A stretch of 64,000 bases of DNA. It comes from Diadophis punctatus similis (taxonomy: Eukaryota; Chordata; Lepidosauria; Squamata; Dipsadidae). Shown piece by piece: positions 47,371 through 58,196 of this stretch. The stretch lies in the NCBI GenBank assembly GCA_023053685.1, contig JALIGW010000016.1, positions 7,966,501 to 8,030,500 of the forward strand, read 5' to 3'. The position numbers and the translations under genes are program-made. The notes under the pieces are model-generated. The model searched no databases. It saw only the letters and a list, made by a program, of their open reading frames with translations, and had not been told where the DNA came from. The stretch's first letter is position 1. Each line of letters opens with the position of its first letter.

Positions 47371-48209
47371 AGGTGACCAGACGTCCCGCTTTTGGCGGGA
47401 CAGACACGCTTTTCAAGCGTGTGTCCCGCGTCCCGCATTCTTTTCAAAAAGTCCCGCTTTTTGAAAAGAATGCCCGGATGTCTGGTCACCTTACTCTATG
47501 AATGAGTCTGGGGAGGGGGCTGGGCGAAGCGCTGCATTCCTGAACAGAAAGCGAGCGAGCGAGCGAGGAGGAGGGGGCGGGGTGGGCAAGCGAGCGATTG
47601 AGTGGAGAGGCTTCTTCCCGGGCTGGGAGGGGAGGCGGGCTTGGAGGGAGGGAGCGGCTGGCAGCAGCGCAGCCCTAGGAGACTGAGCTGCTCGTCCACG
47701 GCTAAGGGGCGCCGCCATGGAAGCCTGACGCACGCGCCCCCCCACCTCCTTTAGCGTGGCTGCGCCTCCGCCCCTTCTTTCCCAGAGGAAATCACTGGAC
47801 CTCCGCTCCCTCCCCGCCCACCTGCCTCCGTAAAGGACCGCAAGGACACCATCGGGCGAAGAGAGAAGGGAGTGGATAAAGGGCGGGGGGGACCAGCCGG
47901 TGGGTCCTCCCCCCCCCGAGAAGAACATGTGCTGAGCGGCTTCTATCCGTGGCAGGTAATGGGGCTTGGGTATCCTCGGGGATCGGGAAACACAGGCTGA
48001 GCATTTCTACCAGCCAGCCAGCCCAAGCCATTGCCGGCTCCCGAAGGGGAGGCGGGAGGCGAGGAAAGGCCTCCCGCCTCCCCCCCCTCCACCCACCTGG
48101 ACGCCGACATTTGCCTTCTTTTGCCCTCTGCGCATGCAAAACTCAAATGGAGAAACCCACCCCCGTCAATGGTGTCCCGCTTGAAGAAAAAAAAATCTGG
48201 TCACTTTAA
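47371..48209. mobile_element. GC-rich inverted-repeat DNA element
   Basis: TAAGGTGACCAGACGTCCCG begins the segment and its reverse complement recurs twice: GGATGTCTGGTCACCTTA at about 47475-47492 and a diverged TCTGGTCACTTTA at 48197-48209. A compact hairpin (47371-47492) with GTCCCGC words is therefore followed by 700 GC-rich bases that end in a matching terminus. The stretch near 48090-48135 shares ACCTGGACGCCG and TTTTGCCCTCTGCGCATGC with the foldback MITE at 45102. No clear target duplication was found. The 145-residue frame is not convincing. Confidence 0.55.
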
Positions 48210-48382
48210 TGTAGCTGTATGTCTTTGTCAACTTTGTAATTATTTACATGCTAGTAAGGAAATGGGCTATATTGCTTGGATGCAGATGGAAAGCCTTTTA
48301 TTCCAACTGAATCTGAAAATTCCCACAGCTCTTTTACAACTCTGCACCTGAAGGATTTAGGCATTGCTGGGTAAAGCTAAGG

Positions 48383-48623
48383 TATAGCAATAGTACTTAG
48401 ACTTATATACCTCTTCGCAATGCTTTACAGCCCTCTCTAAGCAGTTTACAGAGTCATATTGCCCCCAACAATTTGGGTCCTCATTTTACCCACCTCAGAA
48501 GGATGGAAGGCTGAGTCAACCTTGAGCCCGGTGAGATTCGATCTGCTGAACTGCTGGCAGCTGGTGAACAGCAGAAGTAGCCTGCAGGACTGCACTCTAA
48601 CCACTGCGCCACCACGGCTCTCT
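48383..48623 (-). mobile_element. Sauria-type SINE
   Basis: Read on the minus strand: GAGCCGTGGTGGCGCAGTGG head, GACTCAGCCTTCCATCCTTC, CAAATTGTTGGGGGCAATAT, and the AAGTACTATTGCTATA tail. Confidence 0.85.
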
Positions 48624-49257
48624 CACCGAGGTATCATCTATTCCCCCTCATCTTCCTTCTTTAAAAAGGTAGTCTCAATTTTTCTGCTGCAATTAAATAT
48701 AAGCAATGTAAGTGTTGTGAAGAGGACAATTGTAAGATTCTGCATCTGATTAATATACTGTAGGTTCTTTTGGAAGAGCTGAAGTTTTGGTCATTTGGTC
48801 TTTTTTTAAAGTGGGTTTTGACTTTTTTAGTCCATTTATTTTTCCCCTCCCCCCCTTGTTATTAAAAGTGAAGACAAGTTAACTAATTCATGAGAACTTT
48901 GTATTGCTTCAAACTTGTAGCTAGGGGATTAATTTTCACCATTCGTAACTGACTAACTTCTATTTTTAAAAAATGTGTAACTCTAAAAGCATTATGAAAA
49001 AACTGATTTTTTTTTCAAATTCACAATGGAATGATCTCAGGTATAAACAACCTTTCAAAACAACCTCACTTTTAGTTAATAAATCTTTGCTTAAATCACT
49101 GGTAGTATATTATTCCTATATGGCTGTATCAAATGTCTTGAAAAAGCTGTGTGTGAGAATGGACACATGCGTCCGTATGTGCTTTACATACCACATGATT
49201 AAACACTTTGGGAAAGAGATCTCACAGTCATGTTTATGAAGTTTTTTCTTCTTTCAT
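48624..49257. other. Unrecognised AT-rich sequence
   Basis: No gene or repeat recognised; a C-run lies near 48843-48855. Confidence 0.4.
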
Positions 49258-49269
49258 TCCTTTCTCTCC

Positions 49270-49332
<63 letters not shown>

Positions 49333-49435
49333 TCCTTCTTTCTTTCTCTCCCTTTCTTCTTTCTTTCTTTCTTTCTTTCTTTTTCTTTCTTTTCTTTCTT
49401 TGTCTCTTTCTTTCTCTTTTTTCTGTCTCTTTCTC

Positions 49436-49466
<31 letters not shown>

Positions 49467-49700
49467 TTCTCTCTTTCTCTTTTTTCTCTCTTTTTCTCTC
49501 TTTTTCTCTTTTTCTCTTCCTCTCTCTCTCTCCTTCTCTCCTTTTCTTTCTCTCTTTCTCTTTCTCTCTCTCTCTTTCTCTTTCTTTCTCTTTCTCTGTA
49601 CTTCTCTCTTCTTCTCTCTCCTTCTCTCTCCTTCTTTCTCTTTCCCTTTCTTTCTCTCTTGACTTTCTTTCTTTCTCTTTCTTTCCTTCTTTCTTTCCTG
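49258..49700 (+). repeat. Large pyrimidine-rich (TTTC)n/(TC)n array
   Basis: About 440 bases are almost pure T and C on the plus strand, first regular TTTC units and then irregular TCTC, TTTTCTC and TTTCTCTC. The 160-190-residue frames (Phe/Ser/Leu on one strand, Arg/Glu/Lys on the other) are artefacts. Confidence 0.95.
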
Positions 49701-50029
49701 AGAATAATGAGTTTTTGCTGAATTGAAGTTTGGGTTGTTATCCTCAGCCCTAAAGGTATCATGGAAGAATTGGCTGGTAAGAGTTTGAAATTAGAAAATT
49801 AGAAAAATTGACCTAAACTGTTAAGAAATTGAGAGATAGCAAAATATAAAAATAGATTTATAAACTCATGGTCTATATGTATATTCTTCTATGCAGATTA
49901 TGGGCCAAAGGGCCCATAGTTTAGTTGACACCCAGAGATCAGTAGATAGCTGGGTTCTTTTTCTTTACTTATATAATCGATGTACCTTTTTTTTCCTTAA
50001 CGTTTCTGCTTGTTAAATTCTACTCTAGT
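49701..50029. other. Unrecognised sequence
   Basis: No gene or repeat recognised. Confidence 0.4.
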
Positions 50030-50420
50030 TATTTCAGCCCGCTATTCAATCCTGTCTAAGCCAGTTTTATCTTCTGTTTTTCATTTATATTATTAGCCAT
50101 ACCTTCCAGCCTTGAGTCATCTTCAGGCTTGATAAGAATCCCCCTCACCTGACACATTGATAAAAATGCTGAACAACACAGTGCCTAGCAATGAACCATG
50201 TGGCACTTCACTCAGTACTTCCTCCAAGCTGAATTGGAGCTATTAATAAGCCATTTTTGAGTGGGTCATGCAGCCAACGGTGAGTTCATCCAACAATGCT
50301 ATCATCCAGCCCGTATTTTACCATTTTATTAAAATGGAATACCATGAGGCATTCTGAGGAGGCTATTTTGATGGTCCACATGAACCGTCTATGGCATTTC
50401 CCTGATCTACCAAGTTAATA
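50030..50420 (-). mobile_element. Old CR1-like LINE RT fragment
   Basis: On the plus strand ATTGATAAAAATGCTGAACA, CATGTGGCACTTCACTCAGT and the segment around 50320-50350 correspond, in reverse, to the CR1 GVPQGS...FN and DFSKAFD regions seen at 25133. Many changes break the frame. Confidence 0.5.
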
Positions 50421-51467
50421 ATTCTCTGTAAGAAAATGAAAAAATAATATGACATTGTTTGTGACAAACTCTGCTGGGTCTGAAGTGAAGTGTACCTTAC
50501 AAAATTGCTATTTGTTTGAGGACCATGCCTGCTGTAGATCTGCATCATTCCAAGTCCTTCTTTCCCATTTGATAGGGATGACATGTGTTCTCCCAAAACA
50601 TTTTGCGACCTCAGAAGTCATCCCTCCATCCCTTCTGGATGCCTCCTTTCTCTTTCTCAACAACAAAACAACATCAGAGGTCACCAAGGCTGACTTCATT
50701 GGGAGAAGCATTCCATAACATCCCAAAACAAAGACCCCCCCAGAAGAAGGCTGTAAATGCAGGATATGGTGCCAGTCCCAATCATTGTCAATACACGAGG
50801 ACTACTTTTGTTTAGGATTACATTGGTACTGAGCCTTACGTGTTGAGTAGAATTGTGAATGTAAGACTTCAGTCTATGATATCTATCACTGTGTGTCTCT
50901 GTTTATTAGCAAGGGCAACAACACTCTATCTATTTCACTAGATAAATCAATATCATTTCCCTTTGGGCTGCTGCTTGCTCCACATTGCGAGCAATATAGG
51001 GAAGAATGGAAACTCAATTCAAGAATGCGAGTATGCATGAAAATGAGAAGGTAACTAATATATGCAACTCCCTGTTTCAGTTGCCATACAGCTGAAAAAC
51101 ATGTCAGTGCAAAAGCTGAGAATCTGAGTGCTAATTTTAGTAATGCAGGACTTATTTTATAAAACCATTTGTCTTGTGTAGTGCTGAAGGCTAAATCTTT
51201 AGAGCCAGATGGTGGGCAAAGATTAATTAATCTGATAGACCAGGTGAAGAAGAGTTATGGTGGGGACGCTACAGATCATCTTTAAATCGCTTCTGCATTT
51301 GGCAACAGTAACACCATTTCCTTGCATCGCTGGATTAATACACCTTTTACGAGAAGGGGAAATTAAAACTTCCAGCATGTGATAGAAAAAATACCGTTCA
51401 CATTCACAGGAAATCTGTAATTTTTCATGTTTGCAGACAGATCCATTAGAACTGATACTAAGAAGTA
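50421..51467. other. Unrecognised sequence
   Basis: No gene or repeat recognised. Frames of 70-90 residues at 50360-50820 overlap on both strands without domains. Confidence 0.4.
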
Positions 51468-51569
51468 TCAGTCTCTGACTTACAACCACTCCTTTTGCAA
51501 CTGAAGTTACAACAACATTGAAAAAGTGACTTACAACTGGTCCTCACACTTTGAACTATATTTCCATAG

Positions 51570-51950
51570 CAGGGGTGGGTTCTAACTTACCTCACTGCCA
51601 GTTCACTTCCTCCTGCGCCTTGTGGGCGCGCCTTGTGGGCATGTGCGAGCTTTGCGTGCGCGCATGCACAGTACCGGGAAACCCCCCCCCCAAAAGCTAA
51701 AAACAAGATGGTGGCACATGTGCAGTGCCGGAAACTCAGCTTCTGTGCATGCACAGAAGAAAAAAAAACTGGGAAAAAATTTGAAAAAACAAAAATTCAA
51801 AAACAAAAATTTAATTTTTTTTTTAAAAAAAGATGGCGGTGTCCACGGACTGGCACCGACAGAACCGGTTCCGTGACATCATTGTGACATCACCAGCGGG
51901 TTGCTACTGGTTCGGGCGAACCGGTCAGAACCGGGAGGAATCCACCTCTG
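51570..51950 (+). mobile_element. hAT-type MITE (CAGAGGTGGGTTC family)
   Basis: Ends CAGGGGTGGGTTCTAACTTA and CGGGAGGAATCCACCTCTG. Flanks TTCCATAG and CTCCATAA keep six of eight bases of the target duplication. The centre has GCATGC-rich palindromic words. Confidence 0.8.
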
Positions 51951-52124
51951 CTCCATAATCACATGATCAAAATTCAAGCCCTTGGTAGCTAGGATGTATT
52001 TACAGCAGTTGCAGCATCCCAGGGTCACAATTCGTAACCTTCCCAACTGGTTTCTGACAAGCAGATTCAGAGGGGAAGCCAGATTCGCTTAATAACTGTA
52101 TAATTTTAACTTATTGCACCTGTG

Positions 52125-52722
52125 TATGGTTTGCCAATTGCACAGTGGCAGATAGGACAGCGCTCCAGGGCAGCGGTGGGTTGCTCCTGGTTCAGCTCAG
52201 TTCTTAGAACCGGTAGTGCACCCACCCACCCGGGACGCTTCTGCACATGCGCAGAAGAGTCGCGAGTGCGCATGAGCGCACACACAAACCAGTAGTAAAG
52301 GGTTTTAGAACCCACTACTGTTCCAGAGGGTTAACATCATTGCCCAGAGGATCATTGGTTGCCCTCTCCCCTCTTTGGAAGATCTTTGTAGCTCCCGCTG
52401 CCTTAAGAAAGTTCAAAACATTCTTTAAGACCCATCTCATCCTGGGCACCCCTTTTTTGAACTATTACCATCTGGCAGATGGTACAGGATAAAAAACAAG
52501 GACAAATAGGTTGAAAAACAGCTTCTATCCCAGGGCAGTAACTATATTGAATTCTACTGTATAGTGCAATATTAATGCAATATCGGTTTTCAATTTAATT
52601 GTATAGAATGTGAAGGATGTGTGTTTGTGTTTTATTGTTATAATTACAATGTACACTGAAGATGGCATTTAATTTTGTTGTACGAGGTGCAATGACAATA
52701 AAGTAAACTAAACTAATCTACT
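52125..52722 (+). mobile_element. CR1/L2-clade LINE 3' end, inserted in a MITE
   Basis: The frame gives IIAQRIIGCPLPSLEDL, LILGTPFLNYYHLADGT and RLKNSFYP, the C-terminal end of ORF2, then a 3' UTR ending GTGCAATGACAATAAAGTAA. It resembles the LINE at 1-1341 in layout, but has no pentanucleotide tail. Confidence 0.75.
52171..52320 (+). mobile_element. hAT-type MITE inside the LINE tail
   Basis: Ends CAGCGGTGGGTTGCTCCTGG and GGTTTTAGAACCCACTACTG-like. Flanks CTCCAGGG and TTCCAGAG match at six of eight bases. The centre has CTGCACATGCGCAG. Confidence 0.78.
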
Positions 52723-52851
52723 CAATTGCTGTGATTGGCTTAATAATCACTATAAAAGAGGTTGTACAGTTGGATGCAACTCATTTAACAACTGCCTTGC
52801 TTAACAACAAAACTTTTGATTCCCAATTGCGCTCATTAGTTGAAAACTTCC

Positions 52852-54356
52852 TTTAAATAAACAGGTTTAACTCCTGCAAAATGGGACTTCAGTTTTTCAG
52901 ACTACTGAAGAAACATATTCCTTTCCTATCTATGGAAAGATGGAAAGCTGGGGAGGATTTTTAAATATTTAAATATCAGGAGGACCATTTTTCTTCAACA
53001 GCAAGCTTTAAATGCTCTTTAGATTTTCTTACATTATTATTCACCCTCATGCCTTCATTGAGATCATGTTTCCTAATAAAGAGCAATCTTGCTGAATGAG
53101 GGTACATTTATTATGTTGGGCAGGGGAAAGGGGGAAACTCAACATTCAGGATGACCAAAATTCATTAGTCTTTGCACCACATTTCAAAAGCCTTTTGCAA
53201 TCCATCAATCTGATATCTGTAAGAATATTTTGCATGCACCTCAACAGACCTCTTAGAAATGGGGAGGGAGCAAGGGAGGGAAGGAGGGAGAAGGTAGGAG
53301 AAAGAAAGAGAAAGGCTATAGAAGTATCCTTTCCATAAAGCAAGGTAAGATTCTTGGAAGGTCAGGTGCAGAAAAATAAATCTCTGCTTCTCCTCCCTTC
53401 TACTGCCATTTTCTACATTCTTGGTTAGCCGCAAGCAAGGATGTGCCAAAAGAAGGCATCAAAAAAATCAGGACTAGCCAGAATCATTTGATGAATGAAG
53501 CTTATTACATATGTAATACACATAAAATCAAACATTGTTTGATTGCACTATCATGACCACCGTTTTTATCTTTTTAAACCATAATCTGTGGCTATCCCCA
53601 TATACTATAGATGGAGGCTGGGTAGGTCAATCTGTATATCTCAACCTCAGTACACGATTTTATGAATAAAATGCTGATGGATTGCAATATTCTCTTTTCA
53701 AACAGTGAACTGTGAATTCCTCCAGCTCTTTAAAAATACCCTATGTAAACTGGGTTGTCCTATCTTTAAAGGTTCCAAAAATGTAGGAGAGGCAACTATT
53801 CAAATTCTTTCCAAAGAGCAGCTTGCTGTCAAGGACTTGGACACCAACCAAAGATAACCACTATGCTTGCCAATAGAGGCATGGACAGAAGTGTAAAAAA
53901 AGGACAAGTTATAGGTTGTGACTGTACAATCAAAGCCCCATCTCTTTTTTGTTTGTTACAACCATAATCTTGACTTTTTTTTGGCGAACATAGAAAGCAA
54001 TTTATTTTCTTGGGTACTGCTAAGACTCCATGGAATGACTGTGTCCTTGGGCCATTTGGGTTTCCATTTAACTTAAAAAAAACTTTTCACAGTATCACCC
54101 AAAATAAATACCTTGGATATAATAATAGAAAAATATGAATTATTATTTTATTTTATTTTTCAATCAATGTTACTCCTAGAAAAGTTCAGAGTAGTGTACA
54201 AAAAGGAAAGAGAATACTACCATCTTCACTAAATTTATTTATTCATTAAGCATATTTATATAGCCACTTACTTCATTAAATATGACTGTGGGTGGTGTTC
54301 AACTAATAGTTAAAACAACTATTAAAATACTTTAAAAATAAAAACAAATAAGATAT
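52852..54356. other. Unrecognised sequence
   Basis: No gene or repeat recognised apart from a purine-rich stretch at 53258-53315. Confidence 0.4.
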
Positions 54357-54589
54357 GAGCCGAGGTGGCTCAGCGGTTAGAGGCAGTACTGCAGGCCACT
54401 TTAGCTGACTGTGATCCGCAGGTCAGTGGTTCAAATCTCACTGGCTCAAGGTTGACTCAGCCTTCCATCCTTCCGAGGTAGGTAAAATGAGGACCCAGAT
54501 TGTTGGGGGCAATATAAATATACATTGCTTACTGATGTAAACCACTTAGAGAGTGCTTGCACTGTGAGGCGGTATATAAATCTCACAAA

Positions 54590-54621
<32 letters not shown>

Positions 54622-54625
54622 AATA
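54357..54625 (+). mobile_element. Sauria-type SINE, AATA-tail subfamily
   Basis: GAGCCGAGGTGGCTCAGCGG head, GGTTCAAATCTC B box, GACTCAGCCTTCCATCCTTC, GATTGTTGGGGGCAATATAA, GTGAGGCGGTATATAAATCT and a (AAAT)n tail. It matches the subfamily at 24424. Confidence 0.9.
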
Positions 54626-55149
54626 AAAGATTGTGGGAGAACACCCACCTAAACTCAATATAGCTATCTTGCAGGCTCCCCAAAGGATCTCCAATATTGC
54701 TGGAAGAACCATGTTTTCAGAGCTGTCTGAAAGATGGCACTAACCTCACCTCCAGGAAGGATGATATTCCAGAGGGTGGGAGTCATAGCAGAAAAGACAT
54801 TATCTGGATTCCATCAGATGAAGCTCTTGGCCAATGGGACTTGCAACATAACCCTCCTGCTGGACCCTAATGAGATGGGTAGATGTGATCTGGAAGAGGC
54901 AGTCCTTCAACGAACAGCCATAAAACAATCTGAGGTAAAATAAGGCTTTTGACACATTAAATGTTCTACAGTTAAAACAAACTTTATTTGAAAAGGCAGT
55001 CTGATTCTGAATGTATCATTGCCCAGCAAATATTTGAATGAACTAACCCATCTTCAGTTGTCATTTAAACAAAATCATCCCAGGGACATCCACTAGGAAG
55101 GGCAGGTTTCCTAAGGATCAAATTGGCAGCTGTACAATGGAAGTCAAAT
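54626..55149. other. Unrecognised sequence
   Basis: No gene or clear repeat recognised. Confidence 0.4.
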
Positions 55150-55865
55150 CCCACAACAAAGAGTGTTGAGAAATATGTCAGTAAGAATAAAAGAGAATTA
55201 TTATAAAATTGTATGGAGGTGGTACCTAACTCCGCTCAGATTAAACAACATGAATCAGCAGCACTCAGTGAACTGTTGGAGAGGTTGTGGGGGGAAAAGG
55301 AACGTATTTACATATGTGGTGGGAATGTAAATTTGTGCAAAAATTGTGGAAGATGGTGTTTAAGGAGATTGAACAAATTGTTGGAATAAAGGTAGAACAG
55401 GCACCAAAGATAGCATTACTCTCTCTATTGGAAGATATAAAGTGTAAAAAAGAAACTAAAGATTTGATAACAAATTTGCTGACTGCAGCAAGGTTAACGA
55501 TTTCCAGGAACTGGAAGATATGAGGTGATTATTGTTTGGAAGAATGGTATAAAGAAGTATGGGATATTGCCCTAAATTATAAATTGACATGTAATATTAA
55601 AGTAAGGAGAGGCATAATAAAAGTGAGTGAATTTGATGGAATTTGGAAACAGTTCCTAATGTTTGTGTTTTCTGGGGGAAGTGGGATACCACCACCAGAA
55701 GAGGCCTTAAGATTTTGGAAGCAGGAATGATCCCGAGGGGTGGGGGAGCACTTGTTGATTGGTTGTATTGTGTTTAACTATTTATATTTAAGCAAATAAT
55801 TGTTATATATTATGATTTATGTATGTTTAGGTGATTGTATTATTTGTAGTTGTTTTACAACTAAA
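55150..55865 (+). mobile_element. L1 LINE 3' end
   Basis: Frames read NCWRGCGGKGTYLHMWWECK (cysteine-rich motif of L1 ORF2), then LLTAARLTISRNWKI and, after a stop, EEWYKEVWDIALNYKL. The element is 5' truncated and broken near 55520. It belongs to a subfamily different from the L1 at 25940. Confidence 0.8.
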
Positions 55866-55867
55866 AA

Positions 55868-56255
55868 CAACTGCCGCATACCTCCCTACGACCGGTTAGG
55901 TCCCACAGAGTTGGTCTCCTCCAGGTCCCATCGACCAAGCAATGCCAGTTGGCGGGACCGAGGGGGAGAGCCTTCTCTGTGGGAGCCCCCTCCCTTTGGA
56001 ACCAACTCCCTCCAGAGATCAGGACTATCCCCACCCTGCTGGCCCTCCATAAAGCAATAAAAACTTGGCTCTTCCGGCAGGCGGGGTATGAATGAAAGTT
56101 CTTTTTAAAATATTGATAGTATTTTAACATGTTTTTTTAAAAAAATTGCTTTTATTGATTATATGTTTCTATACCTGTTGTTAGCCGCCCAGAGTCCCCC
56201 GGGAGTTGGGCGGCATAGAAATTTTAATAAATAAATAATAAATAAATAAATATCT
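55868..56255 (+). mobile_element. CR1/L2-clade LINE 3' end (copy 2 of 4)
   Basis: TCCCACAGAGTTGGTCTCCT, GGGGGAGAGCCTTCTCTGTG and the terminal CGCCCAGAGTCCCCCGGGAG with GGGCGGCATAGAAATTT and an AATA tail match the copy at 43268. It directly abuts the L1 tail. Confidence 0.82.
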
Positions 56256-56694
56256 AGCATATGTAATAAAAATTCAAAAAAAAACCTCCAAGATGCTGAA
56301 CAAAAAAAAAAAGGAAGTCACATCCCTTTTTAATGAGCATTGCAATGCATCAAAAATGGGCAGGACTTTGATCCTTTGTGGTCACCATCTTCATTTTTGT
56401 GAACCGTGCCCCACACAAATGCCTCTGGAGCCAGGTTTGCACCTTATCTAAATCCTGCTGCCCTTCCTGTCAACTTCAATCTCTTGTCATTAAAAGCCCA
56501 TCCTCAAACATGAAATGCTACTCTTGTTACTCTTCTCGGATCTACTCCAGAGTAGGCTACAAATCAAGTGACATACATTTTTCGTACAGAACTTCACCAA
56601 AAATCTGGTCTCCCAATAGAAGAATATTTTCTGTGGAAAAGTGGCACCAAGCATAGAAGCTTTAGTTAAAACAAACTAAATTTTAATTTAATTT
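56256..56694. other. Unrecognised sequence
   Basis: No gene or repeat recognised. Confidence 0.4.
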
Positions 56695-57155
56695 AAAGCC
56701 CTACATGGCCTAGGACCAGGTTACCTTCGGGACCGCATTCTGCCTCACACTTCCCTTCGACCGGTTAGGGCCCACAGAGTGGGCCTCCTCCAGGTCCCGT
56801 CAGCCAAACAATGCCGGCTGGCGGGCCCCAGGGGGAGGGCCTTCTCTGTGGGGGGCCCTGCGCTCTGGAACCAACTTCCCCCAGAGACCCGAACCATCCC
56901 CACCCTGCTGGCCTTCCGAAAAGCCGTCAAGACATGGCTCTTCCTGCAGGCAGGGGGGAACGATTAAATCCATCTGAATTCCCCCCTTGGTATGGCTGAT
57001 TGTGAACATTTTTTAATTTTTGTATATTTTTTAACTGTTGTTTTTAAATTACTGCTTATTATTAATGTTCTCCTAAAACTGATGTACGCTGCCCTGAGTC
57101 CCTCGGGAGTAGGGCGGCATAGAAGAACAAACAAACAATAAATAAATAAATAAAC
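56695..57155 (+). mobile_element. CR1/L2-clade LINE 3' end (copy 3 of 4)
   Basis: The longest of the four: the frame reads KALHGLGPGYLRDRILPHTS onward to FRKAVKTWLFLQAGGND and stop. The terminus is CGCTGCCCTGAGTCCCTCGG and AGTAGGGCGGCATAGAAGAA, followed by an AATAAA-rich tail. Confidence 0.85.
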
Positions 57156-57288
57156 TGTGATTTGCCAAATGTAGTTGTTGCTTTGTGCTGTTTTAGAAAA
57201 GAGGTAGGATTCCTCCCTCCTTTTTATGTAAGTAGCTTAAAGATTGGGGGTGGGAATAGTTGTGATAAGAAAATATAGGAAACTGTAC

Positions 57289-58196
57289 TGAAAGCCAAAC
57301 CTGGCTCTAGGTTCTGCCTCAGTTTACCTTCCCAATAAGCAACTGAGTTGGAAGATCATTTAAAAGCAGTTTATTAGGGTACCCTAATAAAGTGGGGTCT
57401 CTCTATGTAAAGAAAGAGAGAACCTCGAGTCCCATGTTTCCTTCCTTTTTATACTTAACACAACAAAGAAAATGCAAGAGGAAAGTTGATTGGATAGAAT
57501 AAAAGTAACCTCCCCTTTGCATAGGAAATCAGTTACATATAGTCAAACATGTTACATATTTGCATCCTATAATGTCACACACGTTCATTAAAATGAGGTC
57601 TGACGTCAGAAGGGGCACAATTGTAATGAAAAAGGTTGTTTAGAGTTCACGAAAGAGATAACCAGACCCCAAGTTGTACTAACAAAATTTTCTTATCTGG
57701 AGCTAGTCTCCTGCTTGTTTATCAGTTTAGGAATGTTAACAGCTAATAAATCTGAACATCATTTTAAAAGATAGAAAATAAATCAAATTAAAATACAAGG
57801 TATTTTACCTCCTCCGGGTCCCATCGGCCAAACAATGTCGGTTGGTGGGGCCGCGGGGGAGGGCCTTCTCTGTGGGAGCCCCATCCCTCTGGAACCAACT
57901 CCCACCAGAGATCCGGACTATCCCCACCCTACTGGCCTTCCGTAAAGCCGTAAAAACATGGCTCTTCTGACAGGAGGGTGAAAAAAGATCAGATTCCCCC
58001 ATGAATGAATATTTTTTTAAAATAATGTTTTTATTTTTTAAACTGCTATTACTGTTTTTATTGTACGTTTCTTATCTATGCTGTACGCTGCCCTGAGTCC
58101 TACGGGATTGGGCGGCCTATAAGAACATTTATAAATAAAATAAATAAATAAAAATGTTAGTTAAGAAATAACAAAACCCATGTTATTTGCCCCTCA
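57289..58196 (-). mobile_element. Endogenous retroviral LTR (3' LTR), interrupted by a LINE tail
   Basis: On the minus strand the segment begins TGAGGGGCAAATAAC directly after a purine tract (58210-58201) and ends GGCTTTCA, so it has the TG...CA ends of an LTR. It carries a TATA-like box (TATAAAAA, plus 57453-57446) and an AATAAA signal (57375-57370) at normal spacing. After removing the LINE insertion at 57806-58160 it is about 555 bp. No target duplication can be tested because the 5' LTR is not in view. It is an old copy. Confidence 0.6.
57806..58160 (+). mobile_element. CR1/L2-clade LINE 3' end (copy 4 of 4), inside the LTR
   Basis: CTCCTCCGGGTCCCATCGGC, GGGGGAGGGCCTTCTCTGTG, and the terminus GCTGCCCTGAGTCCTACGGG followed by a AATAAA-rich tail. 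LTR sequence continues on both sides. Confidence 0.82.

Larger units (their letters stand above)
51468..52851 (+). mobile_element. Tigger-like MITE, split by two nested insertions
   Basis: Left end GTCTCTGACTTACAACCACT and right part ACAACTGCCTTGCTTAACAA with CATTAGTTGAAAACTTCC. Family sequence occurs at 51468-51569, 51951-52120 and 52725-52851. The gaps hold a hAT MITE and a LINE tail that carries another hAT MITE. Confidence 0.75.

Noticed and set aside
47491..47928. 145-codon GC-rich frame with several overlapping frames
   Set aside because: It sits inside an inverted-repeat element, is low in complexity, and is matched by equally long frames on the other strand.
49199..49762. Open frames of 160-190 codons on both strands
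   Set aside because: They are translations of a pyrimidine-rich microsatellite (Phe/Leu/Ser on one strand, Arg/Glu/Lys on the other).
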